DNA of 64,000 bases from Butyrivibrio sp. MC2013 (GTDB lineage: Bacteria; Bacillota; Clostridia; Lachnospirales; Lachnospiraceae), in contig NZ_AUKE01000013.1 of assembly GCF_000424585.1 (NCBI RefSeq), positions 48,196 to 112,195 of the forward strand. Direction: 5' to 3'. Within the stretch, counting starts at the first letter, position 1, and the number at the start of each line of letters is the position of its first letter. Below, piece by piece: positions 9,753 through 17,874 of the stretch. A program made the translations under genes and the position numbers. A model generated the notes under the pieces. That model was not told the DNA's origin. It was given only the letters and a program-made list of their open reading frames with translations, and did no database searches.

Positions 9753-9779
9753 CCGGCTTTATTGGCAGAGCATAGCCGG
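9753..9779. terminator. Hairpin between convergent genes
   Basis: CCGGCT and AGCCGG pair across a 15-base loop between the lipoprotein gene and the convergent HPt gene. It lacks a clear T-run, so its terminator role is uncertain. Confidence 0.3.
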
Positions 9780-9815
9780 TAGAACAGATAGTTGCAGCTT
9801 CAAAGATTGTCAGCT

Positions 9816-10397
9816 TCAAAGACCGGATAGTATCTGCATGGACAGAGCCCTGGCCTCATCATAATCAAGATTACTGATAAGTCCGTCCAGGATCTTAAGT
9901 TCCTCTGATAGCTCCCTGCTGCAGTCGTAGGCCATAAGCTGCCTTGCAGCTTCTTCGGCAGCGCTCAGGTCAAAGTCATCTATTGCTGCGAGCAGCTCCT
10001 TTAAGTAACCGGAAACTTTATTTTTGTCGAATACTTTATGAGCGGCGTAATTTTGGCCAGCGTAGGGTTCAAGATAGGGCTTTAGAGCCTTGAAGGAGTC
10101 AAGGACAGCGGGGGTGAGCTCCAGGAGCTGACCCAGATCACCTTCTTTACCCAGCTTTTCAAGACTGTAGAAGTCTTCGCCAAGCTCCATGGCTCCTATC
10201 ATGCGGCAGGTGGTCTTAAGGGAATGTACCTGAATGGTATAGTTATGCAGATCCTTATCTGCGAGATATTTTTGTGTGAGAGCGACCTTATCGTCCATCA
10301 GCTTGTAGACGTCGCCAAGCAGCTCCGTAAACAGCTCATAGGAGCCGGAATTTTTGACTGCTTTATCTATATCAATACCGGGGATATTAATGCTCAT
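9816..10397 (-). CDS. HPt (histidine phosphotransfer) protein
   Basis: This 193-residue cytoplasmic helical protein carries one HPt domain at about 10-110 with the signature HSLKTTCRMIGA; His58 is the likely phosphate carrier and Lys61 the conserved partner. The C-terminal 80 residues are helical and acidic without a clear family. It lies on the opposite strand between the kinase-lipoprotein pair and the HD-GYP regulator. A freestanding HPt next to a hybrid kinase fits a four-step relay: His351, Asp653, His58, then the receiver Asp of the regulator at 10570-11592. The wiring is inferred from position alone. Confidence 0.85.
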   Translation of the reverse strand: MSINIPGIDIDKAVKNSGSYELFTELLGDVYKLMDDKVALTQKYLADKDLHNYTIQVHSLKTTCRMIGAMELGEDFYSLEKLGKEGDLGQLLELTPAVLDSFKALKPYLEPYAGQNYAAHKVFDKNKVSGYLKELLAAIDDFDLSAAEEAARQLMAYDCSRELSEELKILDGLISNLDYDEARALSMQILSGL

Positions 10398-10569
10398 TAG
10401 CTGGCCCTCTTTTTGGACTATATTACCGGTGAGTTGAAGGATAAATGGATACAGGATATCATTAATTGGGGCTGATCATGGTCCATAGATATTATCGGCA
10501 TTTGTCGCAACTTACAAAAGCAGCAGGCGCTCATAGAGAAGAGACAATGATATCTGATAGGAGGACAAG

Positions 10570-11592
10570 ATGATTCCGCAGATCGTAGTTGTTGATGATG
10601 ATCCCATAATTCTGAAGAATACCTGGAACACACTTACAGATGCAGGCTTTAAGGTGATAATATTTAAGTCCGGAAGAGCTCTCCTTGAATATACACAGGA
10701 TAATGCCGCTCCGGATCTTATCCTCATGGATATCAATATGCCTGAGATGGACGGCTTTGAAGTTATCAGGGAGCTTGGGAAAAGCGAGACTGCCTGGAAA
10801 AACACGCCGGTGATCTTCCTGACAGCCAATGAAGATGAGGATACCGAGACCAGGGGACTGGCCCTGGGCGCCATGGACTTTATCAGAAAGCCCTTTGTGG
10901 TAAGCGTCCTGGTGCTGAGAATAAAGCATGCTGTGGAGCTTATCAGGCTGCAGCGGGATCTGGAGAGCATGGTAGATGAGAAGACCAGGGAAAATGAGAA
11001 CCTCTTTCTGCACGTAGTAGAGAGTCTGGCAGATGCCATTGATGCCAAGGATAATTATACAAAAGGTCATTCTGGAAGAGTGGCATCATATTCAAAGGAT
11101 ATCGCCGCAAGGTATGGCTATGATGAAAAGAGGCAGGACAAGATTTTTATGATGGGCCTTTTACATGATGTGGGCAAGATAGGCGTGCCGGATGAAGTTA
11201 TCAATAAGCCGGGAAGGCTTACAGATGAGGAGTTTGCCTGTATAAAAAAGCATCCTGCAATAGGCGGCAAGATCCTGGGTAATATAAGGGAGATGCCGGA
11301 GCTTCAAGCAGGAGCCAAGTGGCATCATGAAAGATATGACGGAAAAGGATATCCGGAGGGCCTGTCAGGGGAGGATATCCCGGAAGAAGCCAGGATCATA
11401 GCTGTAGCAGATGCCTATGATGCGATGACCAGTAAGAGGAGTTATAGAGATGCTCTTCCTCAGGAAGTGGTCAGAGCAGAGATAGAAAAGGGCAAGGGAA
11501 GCCAGTTTGATCCCAGATTTGCAGATATCATGCTGGAAATGATCGATGATGACAAAGACTATCTTATGCGGGATGATCCGCCGGATAAATAA
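10570..11592 (+). CDS. Response regulator with HD-GYP output (cyclic di-GMP phosphodiesterase family)
   Basis: This 340-residue protein begins after AGGAGG. The receiver domain (1-120) has VVDDD, phospho-accepting Asp54 in LILMDINMP, LTAN and KPF. The C-terminal HD-GYP domain has GHSGRVASYS, LLHDVGKIG with the HD pair at 199-200, IKKHP and HHERYDGKGYP at 252-262. Enzymes of this class linearise cyclic di-GMP using two or three metal ions. Phosphorylation at Asp54 would control it. Its likely phosphodonor is the HPt protein encoded just upstream on the other strand. The GH16 enzyme gene follows by 44 bases and may be co-transcribed. Confidence 0.93.
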   Translation: MIPQIVVVDDDPIILKNTWNTLTDAGFKVIIFKSGRALLEYTQDNAAPDLILMDINMPEMDGFEVIRELGKSETAWKNTPVIFLTANEDEDTETRGLALGAMDFIRKPFVVSVLVLRIKHAVELIRLQRDLESMVDEKTRENENLFLHVVESLADAIDAKDNYTKGHSGRVASYSKDIAARYGYDEKRQDKIFMMGLLHDVGKIGVPDEVINKPGRLTDEEFACIKKHPAIGGKILGNIREMPELQAGAKWHHERYDGKGYPEGLSGEDIPEEARIIAVADAYDAMTSKRSYRDALPQEVVRAEIEKGKGSQFDPRFADIMLEMIDDDKDYLMRDDPPDK

Positions 11593-11636
11593 AGGGCTAT
11601 AAAAGCCGGGGACGGAGAAAAGGGGACTTGATTATT

Positions 11637-12446
11637 ATGAAAGATCAGCTGATCAAAAGGGGAGCCGCAGTACTTGTGACTATGGGCGTGGTGGCAGCAG
11701 TCACCATCGCAGGAGCGGGAGATATGGGAGATGGAGCAGGAGAACTTGAAGGCCTTATCTGGAGTGATGAGTTTGACGGAGATAGCCTGAACAGGGACTA
11801 TTGGAACGTAGAAGTAAACGGCTATGGCGGCTGGAATAACGAGCTGCAGTTTTATCTTGATAATCCGGATACTGTAAGTGTAAGTGACGGCACACTGAAG
11901 ATAAGAGCCAGTAAGGTGAAGTTCTGGAACAAGCCTTACAGCTCCGCAAGGCTCAATACAGATGGCAAGGTGTCTCTTGATTTTAGCAGGATAGAAGCCA
12001 GGATGAAGCTTCCCTGCTTTATGGGAGCGTGGCCCGCATTCTGGCTTATGGGGACCAATGGCCAGGAGTGGCCTGCTTGCGGAGAGATAGATGTGGTAGA
12101 GACTATTAATGATGAAGGTATAGTATATGGCTCTGCCCATTGGCCCAGCCTCTCACCGGGCAAGCAAAATGACAGCGTATCCGGAGGCACGCAAGGGTAT
12201 GATATTGATATTACTGACTGGCATGTCTATGGCATAGAAAGAGATGAGGAGAAGATCATCTGGTACGTGGATGATCACAAGTATTCCTCTGCGTATTTAA
12301 ATGACAATGCATTAAAGGCACCGCTCTCGGGAGAGCAATACGTGCTGCTCAATCTTGCCATAGGCGGCAACTGGCCGGGCTTTAAGATTGATGACACAGC
12401 CCTTCCTGCCACACTTGAAGTGGATTATGTAAGAGCATATAAGTAA
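11637..12446 (+). CDS. GH16 family beta-glucanase, secreted or membrane-anchored
   Basis: This 269-residue enzyme belongs to the laminarinase/lichenase group that cuts beta-1,3 or mixed beta-1,3-1,4 glucans. The catalytic motif GEIDVVE is at 149-155, with Glu150 as nucleophile and Glu155 as acid/base. GYGGWNNELQFY near 62-73, YSSARLNTDGKVS and the WHVYGIERDE block are typical of the family. The N-terminus has a positive stretch and a hydrophobic segment (AVLVTMGVVAAVTIAGAG) acting as signal peptide or anchor. I start at ATG 11637; a TTG at 11628 in frame is too close to the AAGGGG site. The extra residue between the acid residues (DVVE) marks the laminarinase-like subgroup. It is the last gene before a terminator. 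Confidence 0.9.
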   Translation: MKDQLIKRGAAVLVTMGVVAAVTIAGAGDMGDGAGELEGLIWSDEFDGDSLNRDYWNVEVNGYGGWNNELQFYLDNPDTVSVSDGTLKIRASKVKFWNKPYSSARLNTDGKVSLDFSRIEARMKLPCFMGAWPAFWLMGTNGQEWPACGEIDVVETINDEGIVYGSAHWPSLSPGKQNDSVSGGTQGYDIDITDWHVYGIERDEEKIIWYVDDHKYSSAYLNDNALKAPLSGEQYVLLNLAIGGNWPGFKIDDTALPATLEVDYVRAYK

Positions 12447-12476
12447 GGCATGTCCGGATATTGTGATCACAAGCAG

Positions 12477-12527
12477 ACTGTCAATAGGTCAATAGGCAAA
12501 ATGGTTTTAGCCTATTGACAGTTTTTC
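12477..12527 (+). terminator. GH16 terminator whose right arm holds the feo -35 box
   Basis: ACTGTCAATAGG (12477-12488) pairs with CCTATTGACAGT (12511-12522) and runs into TTTTTCTT. The same right arm contains TTGACA, the -35 element proposed for feoAB. Confidence 0.75.
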
Positions 12528-12566
12528 TTAATAAGGATAAAATTAAGATAAAAGTTAGCTATAACT
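12515..12566 (+). promoter_or_regulatory. feoAB promoter with iron-box-like palindrome
   Basis: TTGACA (12515-12520), 17 bases, TAAAAT (12538-12543; five of six consensus bases). Just after the expected start point lies AGTTA-GCTA-TAACT (12553-12566). The surrounding 17 bases match 12 positions of the DtxR/IdeR-type iron box TTAGGTTAGCCTAACCTAA by hand alignment. Repression by an iron-loaded DtxR-family regulator is therefore plausible. Confidence 0.55.
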
Positions 12567-12607
12567 AATTATAAATATCATCTGCTAACAGGTATTAGGA
12601 GGTTCTT

Positions 12608-12820
12608 ATGACATTAAATGAAGCAAAGCTGGGAGAGGAGTATTTGATTGACTCCGTAGATACAGTGGGTGATGAGGAGATGGAGAGCTTTCTCTTTTCC
12701 CTGGGCTGCTATAGCGGAGAGAAGATCACAGTTGTAGACAGGAAACGAAATCTGGTAGTCGCTATTAAGGATGCAAGATATAATATTGACCCTGAGTTAG
12801 CTACCGCTATCAGAATTTAG
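12608..12820 (+). CDS. feoA: FeoA, ferrous iron transport accessory protein
   Basis: This 70-residue cytoplasmic protein has the SH3-like FeoA fold: an N-terminal MTLNEAKLGEEYLIDSV strand pair, the central LFSLGCYSGEKITVVDR block and the closing YNIDPELATAIRI. AGGAGG sits upstream. It precedes feoB by 35 bases, the usual order, and is thought to bind and modulate the FeoB G domain. It is a little shorter than many FeoA proteins (75-80 residues) but lacks nothing obvious. Confidence 0.93.
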   Translation: MTLNEAKLGEEYLIDSVDTVGDEEMESFLFSLGCYSGEKITVVDRKRNLVVAIKDARYNIDPELATAIRI

Positions 12821-12855
12821 TTATATCAATTTTTGTTTTTCGGGAGGGAAAGATA

Positions 12856-14847
12856 ATGAGAATTGCAATGGCGGGTAATCCCAATAGTGGTAAGACCACT
12901 ATCTACAATGCGCTGACTGGCCGCAGCGAGAAGATCGGTAACTGGGCAGGTGTTACCGTTGATAAGAAGGAAAGTCTTATCAAAAAGAACTATTATGATG
13001 GGGGCAAGGAACTCATCGCGGTGGATCTTCCCGGTGCGTATTCCATGTCTCCTTTTACTTCTGAGGAGAGCATTACCAGTGCTTATGTGAGAAACGAGCA
13101 TCCTGACGCGATCATCAATATCGTAGATGCGACCAATCTCAGCAGGAGCCTCTTTTTTACCACTCAGCTTCTGGAGCTTGGAGTACCTGTGGTAGTAGCC
13201 CTTAATAAAAATGATGTTAATGACAAGAAGGGCAACAGCATCAATGAGAAGCTCCTGTCGGAGAAGCTTGGCTGCCCTGTTATCAAGACTGTGGCTACAT
13301 CAGAGACCGGCTTAAAGGAGCTGGTAGCAGCTGCCGCAGAGCTGGAAGGCAAGGGACAGAAGAAGCCTTATACTCAGGGCGATATTGACCTTAGCAATAA
13401 GCAGGCGGTTGAAAGCGCAGACAGAAAGAGATTTGCTTTTGTTAATAAGATCGTTAGCGAAGTCGAAAATCGTAAAGTCCTGACCAAGGACAAGAACTTC
13501 GGAGATACCATTGATAATGTCGTAACTCATCCTGTTCTGGGCCTTGTTATATTCGCAGCAATCATGTGGCTGGTATTCTATATCTCCCAGACAACTGTAG
13601 GTACCTGGCTTGCAGATATCCTGGCAGGCTGGATAGAGAGCTTCCAGGAAATGGTAGGTGAGGCAATGTCAGATGCCAATCCTCTCCTCTATGCTCTCCT
13701 TGTAGATGGTATCATCGGCGGCGTAGGCGCTGTAGTTGGATTTCTTCCCCTTGTTATGGTCATGTATTTCCTCATTGCACTTCTGGAGGACTGCGGATAT
13801 ATGGCAAGAGCTACAGTAGTTCTGGATCCCATATTCAAGAGAGTGGGTCTGTCCGGTAAGTCCGTTATTCCTATGATCATCGGTACAGGCTGCGGCATCC
13901 CTGCGATCATGGCATGCCGTACCATCAGAAATGAGAGGGAGAGAAGGGCCACAGCCATGCTTGCCACCTTTATGCCTTGCGGAGCCAAGCTTCCCGTTAT
14001 CGCTCTCTTTGCGGGTGCATTCTTCCCTGAGTCAAGATGGGTGAGCTTTATCTGTTACATGGGCGGTATCGTACTGATCCTTTTGGGTGCCCTTCTTATC
14101 AAGGCTATTACAGCTACAAAATTCAGAAAGAGTTTCTTTATCATAGAGCTTCCCGAGTACAAGATACCCAGCCTCACCTTCGCATTAAAGTCCATGCTTG
14201 AAAGAGGTAAGGCATACATTATCAAGGCAGGTACCATTATTCTGGTATGTAACACAGTAGTACAGATCATGCAGACCTTTGACTTTAGCTTCAACCCTGT
14301 AGAAGAAGGTATGGAGAACACTTCCATCCTGGCGGGTATCGCAGGTCCCTTTGCATATCTCCTCCTCCCTGTTGTAGGCGTAGTCAGCTGGCAGCTGGCA
14401 GCCGCAGCTATCACAGGCTTTATCGCCAAGGAAAATGTAGTAGGAACCATTGCAACAGTATATGCTATCTCCAACCTCATTGACACCGAAGAGCTTGAGC
14501 TTATCGGCGAGGGCAATGCAGTAGCAGCAGTCATGGGCATCACCAAGGTAGCAGCACTGGCATATCTGATGTTCAATCTCTATACACCGCCTTGCTTTGC
14601 AGCTCTTGGTGCCATGAATTCCGAGATGAAGTCTGTCAAGTGGCTCTGGGGCGCTATTGGACTCCAGCTGGCTACAGGCTTTACTGTGGGCTTTTTGGTA
14701 TACCAGATAGGCAGCCTTATCACCACAGGCTCACTTGGAGCAGGATTTGCAGCAGGCCTTATTGCTATAGCAGTATTCGCAGGTGTTATAATATATTTGA
14801 TAAAGAGAAATCAGAAAGAGGTATCTCTGGAGTACAAGCTGGATTAA
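12856..14847 (+). CDS. feoB: FeoB, ferrous iron transporter with GTPase domain
   Basis: This 663-residue inner-membrane protein imports Fe(II). The N-terminal G domain has G1 GNPNSGKT at 7-14, the switch region around WAGVTVDKK, G3 DLPG at 57-60 and G4 NKND at 117-120. A helical GDI-like segment follows, then about eight to ten membrane segments with the Gate motifs IGTGCGIPAIMACR and FMPCGAKLPVIAL, both containing conserved Cys residues. The length is normal for short clostridial FeoB. GGGAGG lies before the ATG. feoA precedes it and a Cys-rich membrane peptide follows, giving the standard three-gene ferrous uptake operon of Firmicutes. Confidence 0.96.
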   Translation: MRIAMAGNPNSGKTTIYNALTGRSEKIGNWAGVTVDKKESLIKKNYYDGGKELIAVDLPGAYSMSPFTSEESITSAYVRNEHPDAIINIVDATNLSRSLFFTTQLLELGVPVVVALNKNDVNDKKGNSINEKLLSEKLGCPVIKTVATSETGLKELVAAAAELEGKGQKKPYTQGDIDLSNKQAVESADRKRFAFVNKIVSEVENRKVLTKDKNFGDTIDNVVTHPVLGLVIFAAIMWLVFYISQTTVGTWLADILAGWIESFQEMVGEAMSDANPLLYALLVDGIIGGVGAVVGFLPLVMVMYFLIALLEDCGYMARATVVLDPIFKRVGLSGKSVIPMIIGTGCGIPAIMACRTIRNERERRATAMLATFMPCGAKLPVIALFAGAFFPESRWVSFICYMGGIVLILLGALLIKAITATKFRKSFFIIELPEYKIPSLTFALKSMLERGKAYIIKAGTIILVCNTVVQIMQTFDFSFNPVEEGMENTSILAGIAGPFAYLLLPVVGVVSWQLAAAAITGFIAKENVVGTIATVYAISNLIDTEELELIGEGNAVAAVMGITKVAALAYLMFNLYTPPCFAALGAMNSEMKSVKWLWGAIGLQLATGFTVGFLVYQIGSLITTGSLGAGFAAGLIAIAVFAGVIIYLIKRNQKEVSLEYKLD

Positions 14848-14874
14848 AAAAGCTTATCAGCATGGAGGTTTGAT

Positions 14875-15021
14875 ATGGCTGATTTTATAGCGAGCGCAGT
14901 GATAGTCCTATTGGTTGGCCTGGCTGCAAGATATATCTATAAGGAAAAGAAAAAGGGCAGGGGCTGCATAGGCTGCCCTGCATCAGGAGCCTGTCATAAA
15001 GGCTGCTCCTGTAAAAAATGA
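14875..15021 (+). CDS. FeoB-associated Cys-rich membrane peptide (48 residues)
   Basis: A short gene with GGAGG at 14864-14868 starts at ATG 14875, 27 bases after feoB. The product has one membrane segment (IASAVIVLLVGLAARYIY), a basic stretch (KEKKKGRG) and a Cys-rich tail, CIGCPASGACHKGCSC, with five Cys residues. Small proteins of this form are known downstream of feoB in many anaerobic Firmicutes. A role in handing on or sensing Fe(II), perhaps like FeoC, is inferred. A terminator follows 18 bases later. Confidence 0.85.
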   Translation: MADFIASAVIVLLVGLAARYIYKEKKKGRGCIGCPASGACHKGCSCKK

Positions 15022-15039
15022 TAATAGCAAAATGATAAA

Positions 15040-15079
15040 GCCTCATCAGACTAATGCGGGTCTGATGAGGCATTTTTTT
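15040..15079 (+). terminator. feo operon terminator
   Basis: GCCTCATCAGAC (15040-15051) pairs perfectly with GTCTGATGAGGC (15060-15071) and is followed by ATTTTTTT. Confidence 0.88.
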
Positions 15080-15116
15080 ACAATTTTTTATATAAGTGTT
15101 TTTTGCTAATGCCTTT

Positions 15117-17534
15117 TTAGCTATTGTCCTTTGGACTATAGTCCGCTATGGTGACAGGCTTACCAAATACTGTAAACTCATGGATGATTGGAGTGATGCT
15201 GCCGTAGTAGCTGTCATGGCTATCTGAGAGCTCCTTTAGATTATCCCTTGTCATTTTGACCTGCGTCATACCGGCTGCGGAGGCAGCCTTTGTGATCTTA
15301 TCTCTGCTAGTTATGGCCTTTCTCATCAGCTCCTTGTCTGTACATATGAGCTCGTCCGGATAAAAGCAGATGCTGATGCAATCATACTCGTTTTTATGAG
15401 ACAGTTCCTTTATCTTATTAGTTACGGCAGGCAGGAGGTTGTCAGTATATTCTGCATATTCATAAAAGGCGATGCAGTAAAGGAGTCTGTTTTTTGCTCT
15501 TGAGGCCTCTATATTCCCCCCATCATCAGCTGGATCTCCTGCACCACCAGGGAGCATGGCAGTTTTAGGAGCAAAGTATTCTTCCTTTACCAGGAGCTTA
15601 TCTTCCCAGATATCAGTGCTCTTATCACCGGTAAAGGCCATGAGCGCTGATATATATCTTTTCCTTATATTATCTGATTGAAGATATACATGGTCAGCGG
15701 CAAAGAGTCCCGGCATGCATACATAATAGTCGAGATTTTTGATATCAGGTACGTCGCTGTCATCAAATTCCGCAGTCCTGCCAATGGGGACGTAGATCAG
15801 ATTACTTGTCCACAGCTGTAGATTTGAAGAGTAGTATTTGGGAGATACTGTAATATATGGATTCTCACCGTCATAGGGATTCTGGATATATATGGTGTCC
15901 GGACTGTGCAGAGAGAGTACATAGTTGTCTATGACGTCTATACAAGGATGTATTTGGGCATGCTCAGAAGTGCAAGGTTGTACTTCTATACGGTATATGG
16001 TGGCTTTGGGAAAACGACCTGATACTTTCTCCAGATCTTTATCTGTAATAGCGCTTACTTTATTGCTGTCTATAATACCGCTAAAGCTTCTCGCATATAT
16101 GGGCAGGGGCATAATGGATATATCTGCAGACTCGTCGCCGGTAAGCTCATCATATATCCTGGCAAATACATCAAGGTCGCTGGTCCCTACAGGCAGGAAG
16201 AGGACTTCTCTTCTGGAGATAATGTGCCTGGCTACAGCTTCTTCAAGTTCGGACAGGGCATCATTCAAGGGAGAGAGGACGTCTCCCCCTTCACCTGATG
16301 AATATCTCTCATAAGAGCCAAAGATCAGCTCGCAGAATTCCTCTAATTTAGATACCAGGCTGATGGTATGGGGGTCATCTTCGCCCCTTACATTCTCAGT
16401 GAGGGTGCCAAGGTTTATAGCCAGCTCCTGCATACAGGTCAGGTCTTCAAGAAGGTAGTCTACTGACATGGCAGAAGCGTGCTCTATAGTAGCAGACAGG
16501 AGGCGCTCCAGCTCTTCAAGGGATTGTGCAGCCATAGCCTTAAGGGAGGCTGACAGGTCTGGAGTCCTTCTTTTTAGGAGCTCCTTGCTGTAAGTAAATA
16601 CAGGGAGCCTCACACCTGTTGCTTCTTCAAACTGCTGTCTCTGTGCTTCAAAGGCTGGATACTCGTGACCGTCCCAGGACTTGTGTATCTCATGATAATT
16701 GCGATATCTTCTGGAGAGGACCTTGTTGTAGCAGGCAGGGACAGGGATAGTGCTGTCTTCAAAGGGGAGACGTATGATGCTCTCATAATATTCCTTGAGA
16801 TCTCCCCTGTTGCCTTTGAGCCCCCAGGGAAAGATCTGTACCAGCTTTAGGGAGTCAGCAGCTTTGACCCTGCCCATCTGCTGTTCTGCCAGCCTGTACA
16901 GAGCTATGGGGAGAGCCATTTCATTATCTCCACCGGCAGCTGATACAAAGGGAAGCTGTGTATCATATTTTTGCTCCAGCTCTCTTAGGCGTGGTAGGAG
17001 CCTATTTTTGTCCACCAGTCCCGAAGAAATGGAATCTGCTGTGGCGATGATGTTCATGATCTCATCGCAGCGCTCTTTTTCTTTGTCCGGGTCCTGATAG
17101 GTATAATCTCTGACGAATATGTCCACGCTGGCCAGCCAGGGGAAATTGTAGCATTCATCCAGATGCTCCGATCTAAAGTCGGGCTTACTGCCGCCAACCA
17201 CTCTTGCCAGGAAGAGCCAGTGACCTTCGTGGCGCTCATAATCATGGATGCAGTAGCCTGGCGGAAGATCTTTATCACAGACATGTCTAAAGCGATTGTA
17301 GTCATCTCTTATCATGCATATATCCAGGTCATCGTCCCAGGGCACGAAGCCCCCGTGACGCACTGCTCCCAGGAATGAGCCCCAGTCTGCAAAATAGCGT
17401 ATGTCGTGCTTTTTGCATATCCTGTCGATCTCTGACAGGACATCCAGACAGTTTGCCCAATATATTTTCATGGCGGTGGGAATGTAGAAACCGTTTCTTA
17501 TCTCGTCTTTGAAGAAATCCAAGCTGTGTTTCAT
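15117..17534 (-). CDS. LicD-family protein with large C-terminal extension
   Basis: This is a protein of about 805 residues. I prefer the ATG at 17534, which has GAGGG six bases upstream, over the in-frame ATG at 17546. Residues about 20-270 form a LicD nucleotidyltransferase-like domain with GSFLGAVRHGGF and PWDDDLDI, the Asp-rich metal site. LicD proteins move phosphocholine or other phospho-substituents onto cell-surface sugars. The middle is helical. The last 400 residues contain YIQNPYDGENPYITVSPKYY, which recalls a glycerophosphotransferase-like region found in other Lachnospiraceae LicD proteins. The chain carries an in-frame palindromic repeat near residues 512-531 (bases 15938-15993). 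It is transcribed towards the feo terminator. Target glycan and exact reaction are unknown. Confidence 0.8.
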   Translation of the reverse strand: MKHSLDFFKDEIRNGFYIPTAMKIYWANCLDVLSEIDRICKKHDIRYFADWGSFLGAVRHGGFVPWDDDLDICMIRDDYNRFRHVCDKDLPPGYCIHDYERHEGHWLFLARVVGGSKPDFRSEHLDECYNFPWLASVDIFVRDYTYQDPDKEKERCDEIMNIIATADSISSGLVDKNRLLPRLRELEQKYDTQLPFVSAAGGDNEMALPIALYRLAEQQMGRVKAADSLKLVQIFPWGLKGNRGDLKEYYESIIRLPFEDSTIPVPACYNKVLSRRYRNYHEIHKSWDGHEYPAFEAQRQQFEEATGVRLPVFTYSKELLKRRTPDLSASLKAMAAQSLEELERLLSATIEHASAMSVDYLLEDLTCMQELAINLGTLTENVRGEDDPHTISLVSKLEEFCELIFGSYERYSSGEGGDVLSPLNDALSELEEAVARHIISRREVLFLPVGTSDLDVFARIYDELTGDESADISIMPLPIYARSFSGIIDSNKVSAITDKDLEKVSGRFPKATIYRIEVQPCTSEHAQIHPCIDVIDNYVLSLHSPDTIYIQNPYDGENPYITVSPKYYSSNLQLWTSNLIYVPIGRTAEFDDSDVPDIKNLDYYVCMPGLFAADHVYLQSDNIRKRYISALMAFTGDKSTDIWEDKLLVKEEYFAPKTAMLPGGAGDPADDGGNIEASRAKNRLLYCIAFYEYAEYTDNLLPAVTNKIKELSHKNEYDCISICFYPDELICTDKELMRKAITSRDKITKAASAAGMTQVKMTRDNLKELSDSHDSYYGSITPIIHEFTVFGKPVTIADYSPKDNS
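15938..15993 (-). repeat. Palindromic repeat copy inside the LicD-family gene, in frame
   Basis: On the minus strand this reads GAAGTACA-ACCT-TGCACTTC, then TGAGC, then a second hairpin ATACA-TCCT-TGTAT. It encodes E-V-Q-P-C-T-S-E-H-A-Q-I-H-P-C in the gene's frame. The same hairpins and the same peptide frame occur at 28066-28146 and 31129-31202, where they lie between genes. The copy therefore looks inserted into the gene without breaking it. Confidence 0.75.
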
Positions 17535-17599
17535 GGCTACCCTCATGGGAGACCTACGTCGTCGCAGATCAGAGATTGCTGTAAAGACATTGTGTTCGG

Positions 17600-17655
17600 T
17601 AATGATTAGTAATGACTGCTAATGACTGCTAATGATAGATAATGAAATATTATGA
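17600..17655. repeat. Five TAATGA blocks at exact 10-base spacing
   Basis: AATGA begins at 17601, 17611, 17621, 17631 and 17641, each preceded by T, with a weaker sixth copy (TATGA) at 17651. Two neighbouring units are identical (TAATGACTGC). The exact ten-base period puts every copy on nearly the same face of the helix, about 65 bases upstream of the LicD-type gene on the minus strand. This suggests a cooperative regulator site or bent DNA. Confidence 0.7.
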
Positions 17656-17780
17656 AACTTGTTCTTTTCTCTCTATTCTATCATATATGAGCTGACAGGT
17701 GCATCCTTGCTATCCATGCAGGCCTTTATGGGTGCTGCTGCTCCTTCATAAATGCAAACTCTGCAGCTCCTTGCAATGAC

Positions 17781-17818
17781 AAAAGCTCCGTACCCTTTGA
17801 TCCGGGTACGGAGCTTCT
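17781..17818 (-). terminator. Terminator of the repeat-rich membrane protein gene
   Basis: On the minus strand AAGCTCCGTACCC pairs with GGGTACGGAGCTT and ends in TTTTG, about 60 bases after the stop at 17875. Confidence 0.75.
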
Positions 17819-17874
17819 AGATAAAACTTTCATATGGCTTTGTGCTGTATATGAGCTGCAAGCCCTGACGCTTA

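Larger units (their letters stand above)
17535..17874. other. Intergenic region with phased repeats and a terminator
   Basis: No gene is seen. The region holds a 10-base-period TAATGA array (17600-17655) upstream of the LicD-type gene and the terminator of the repeat-rich membrane protein gene (17781-17818). Confidence 0.5.
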
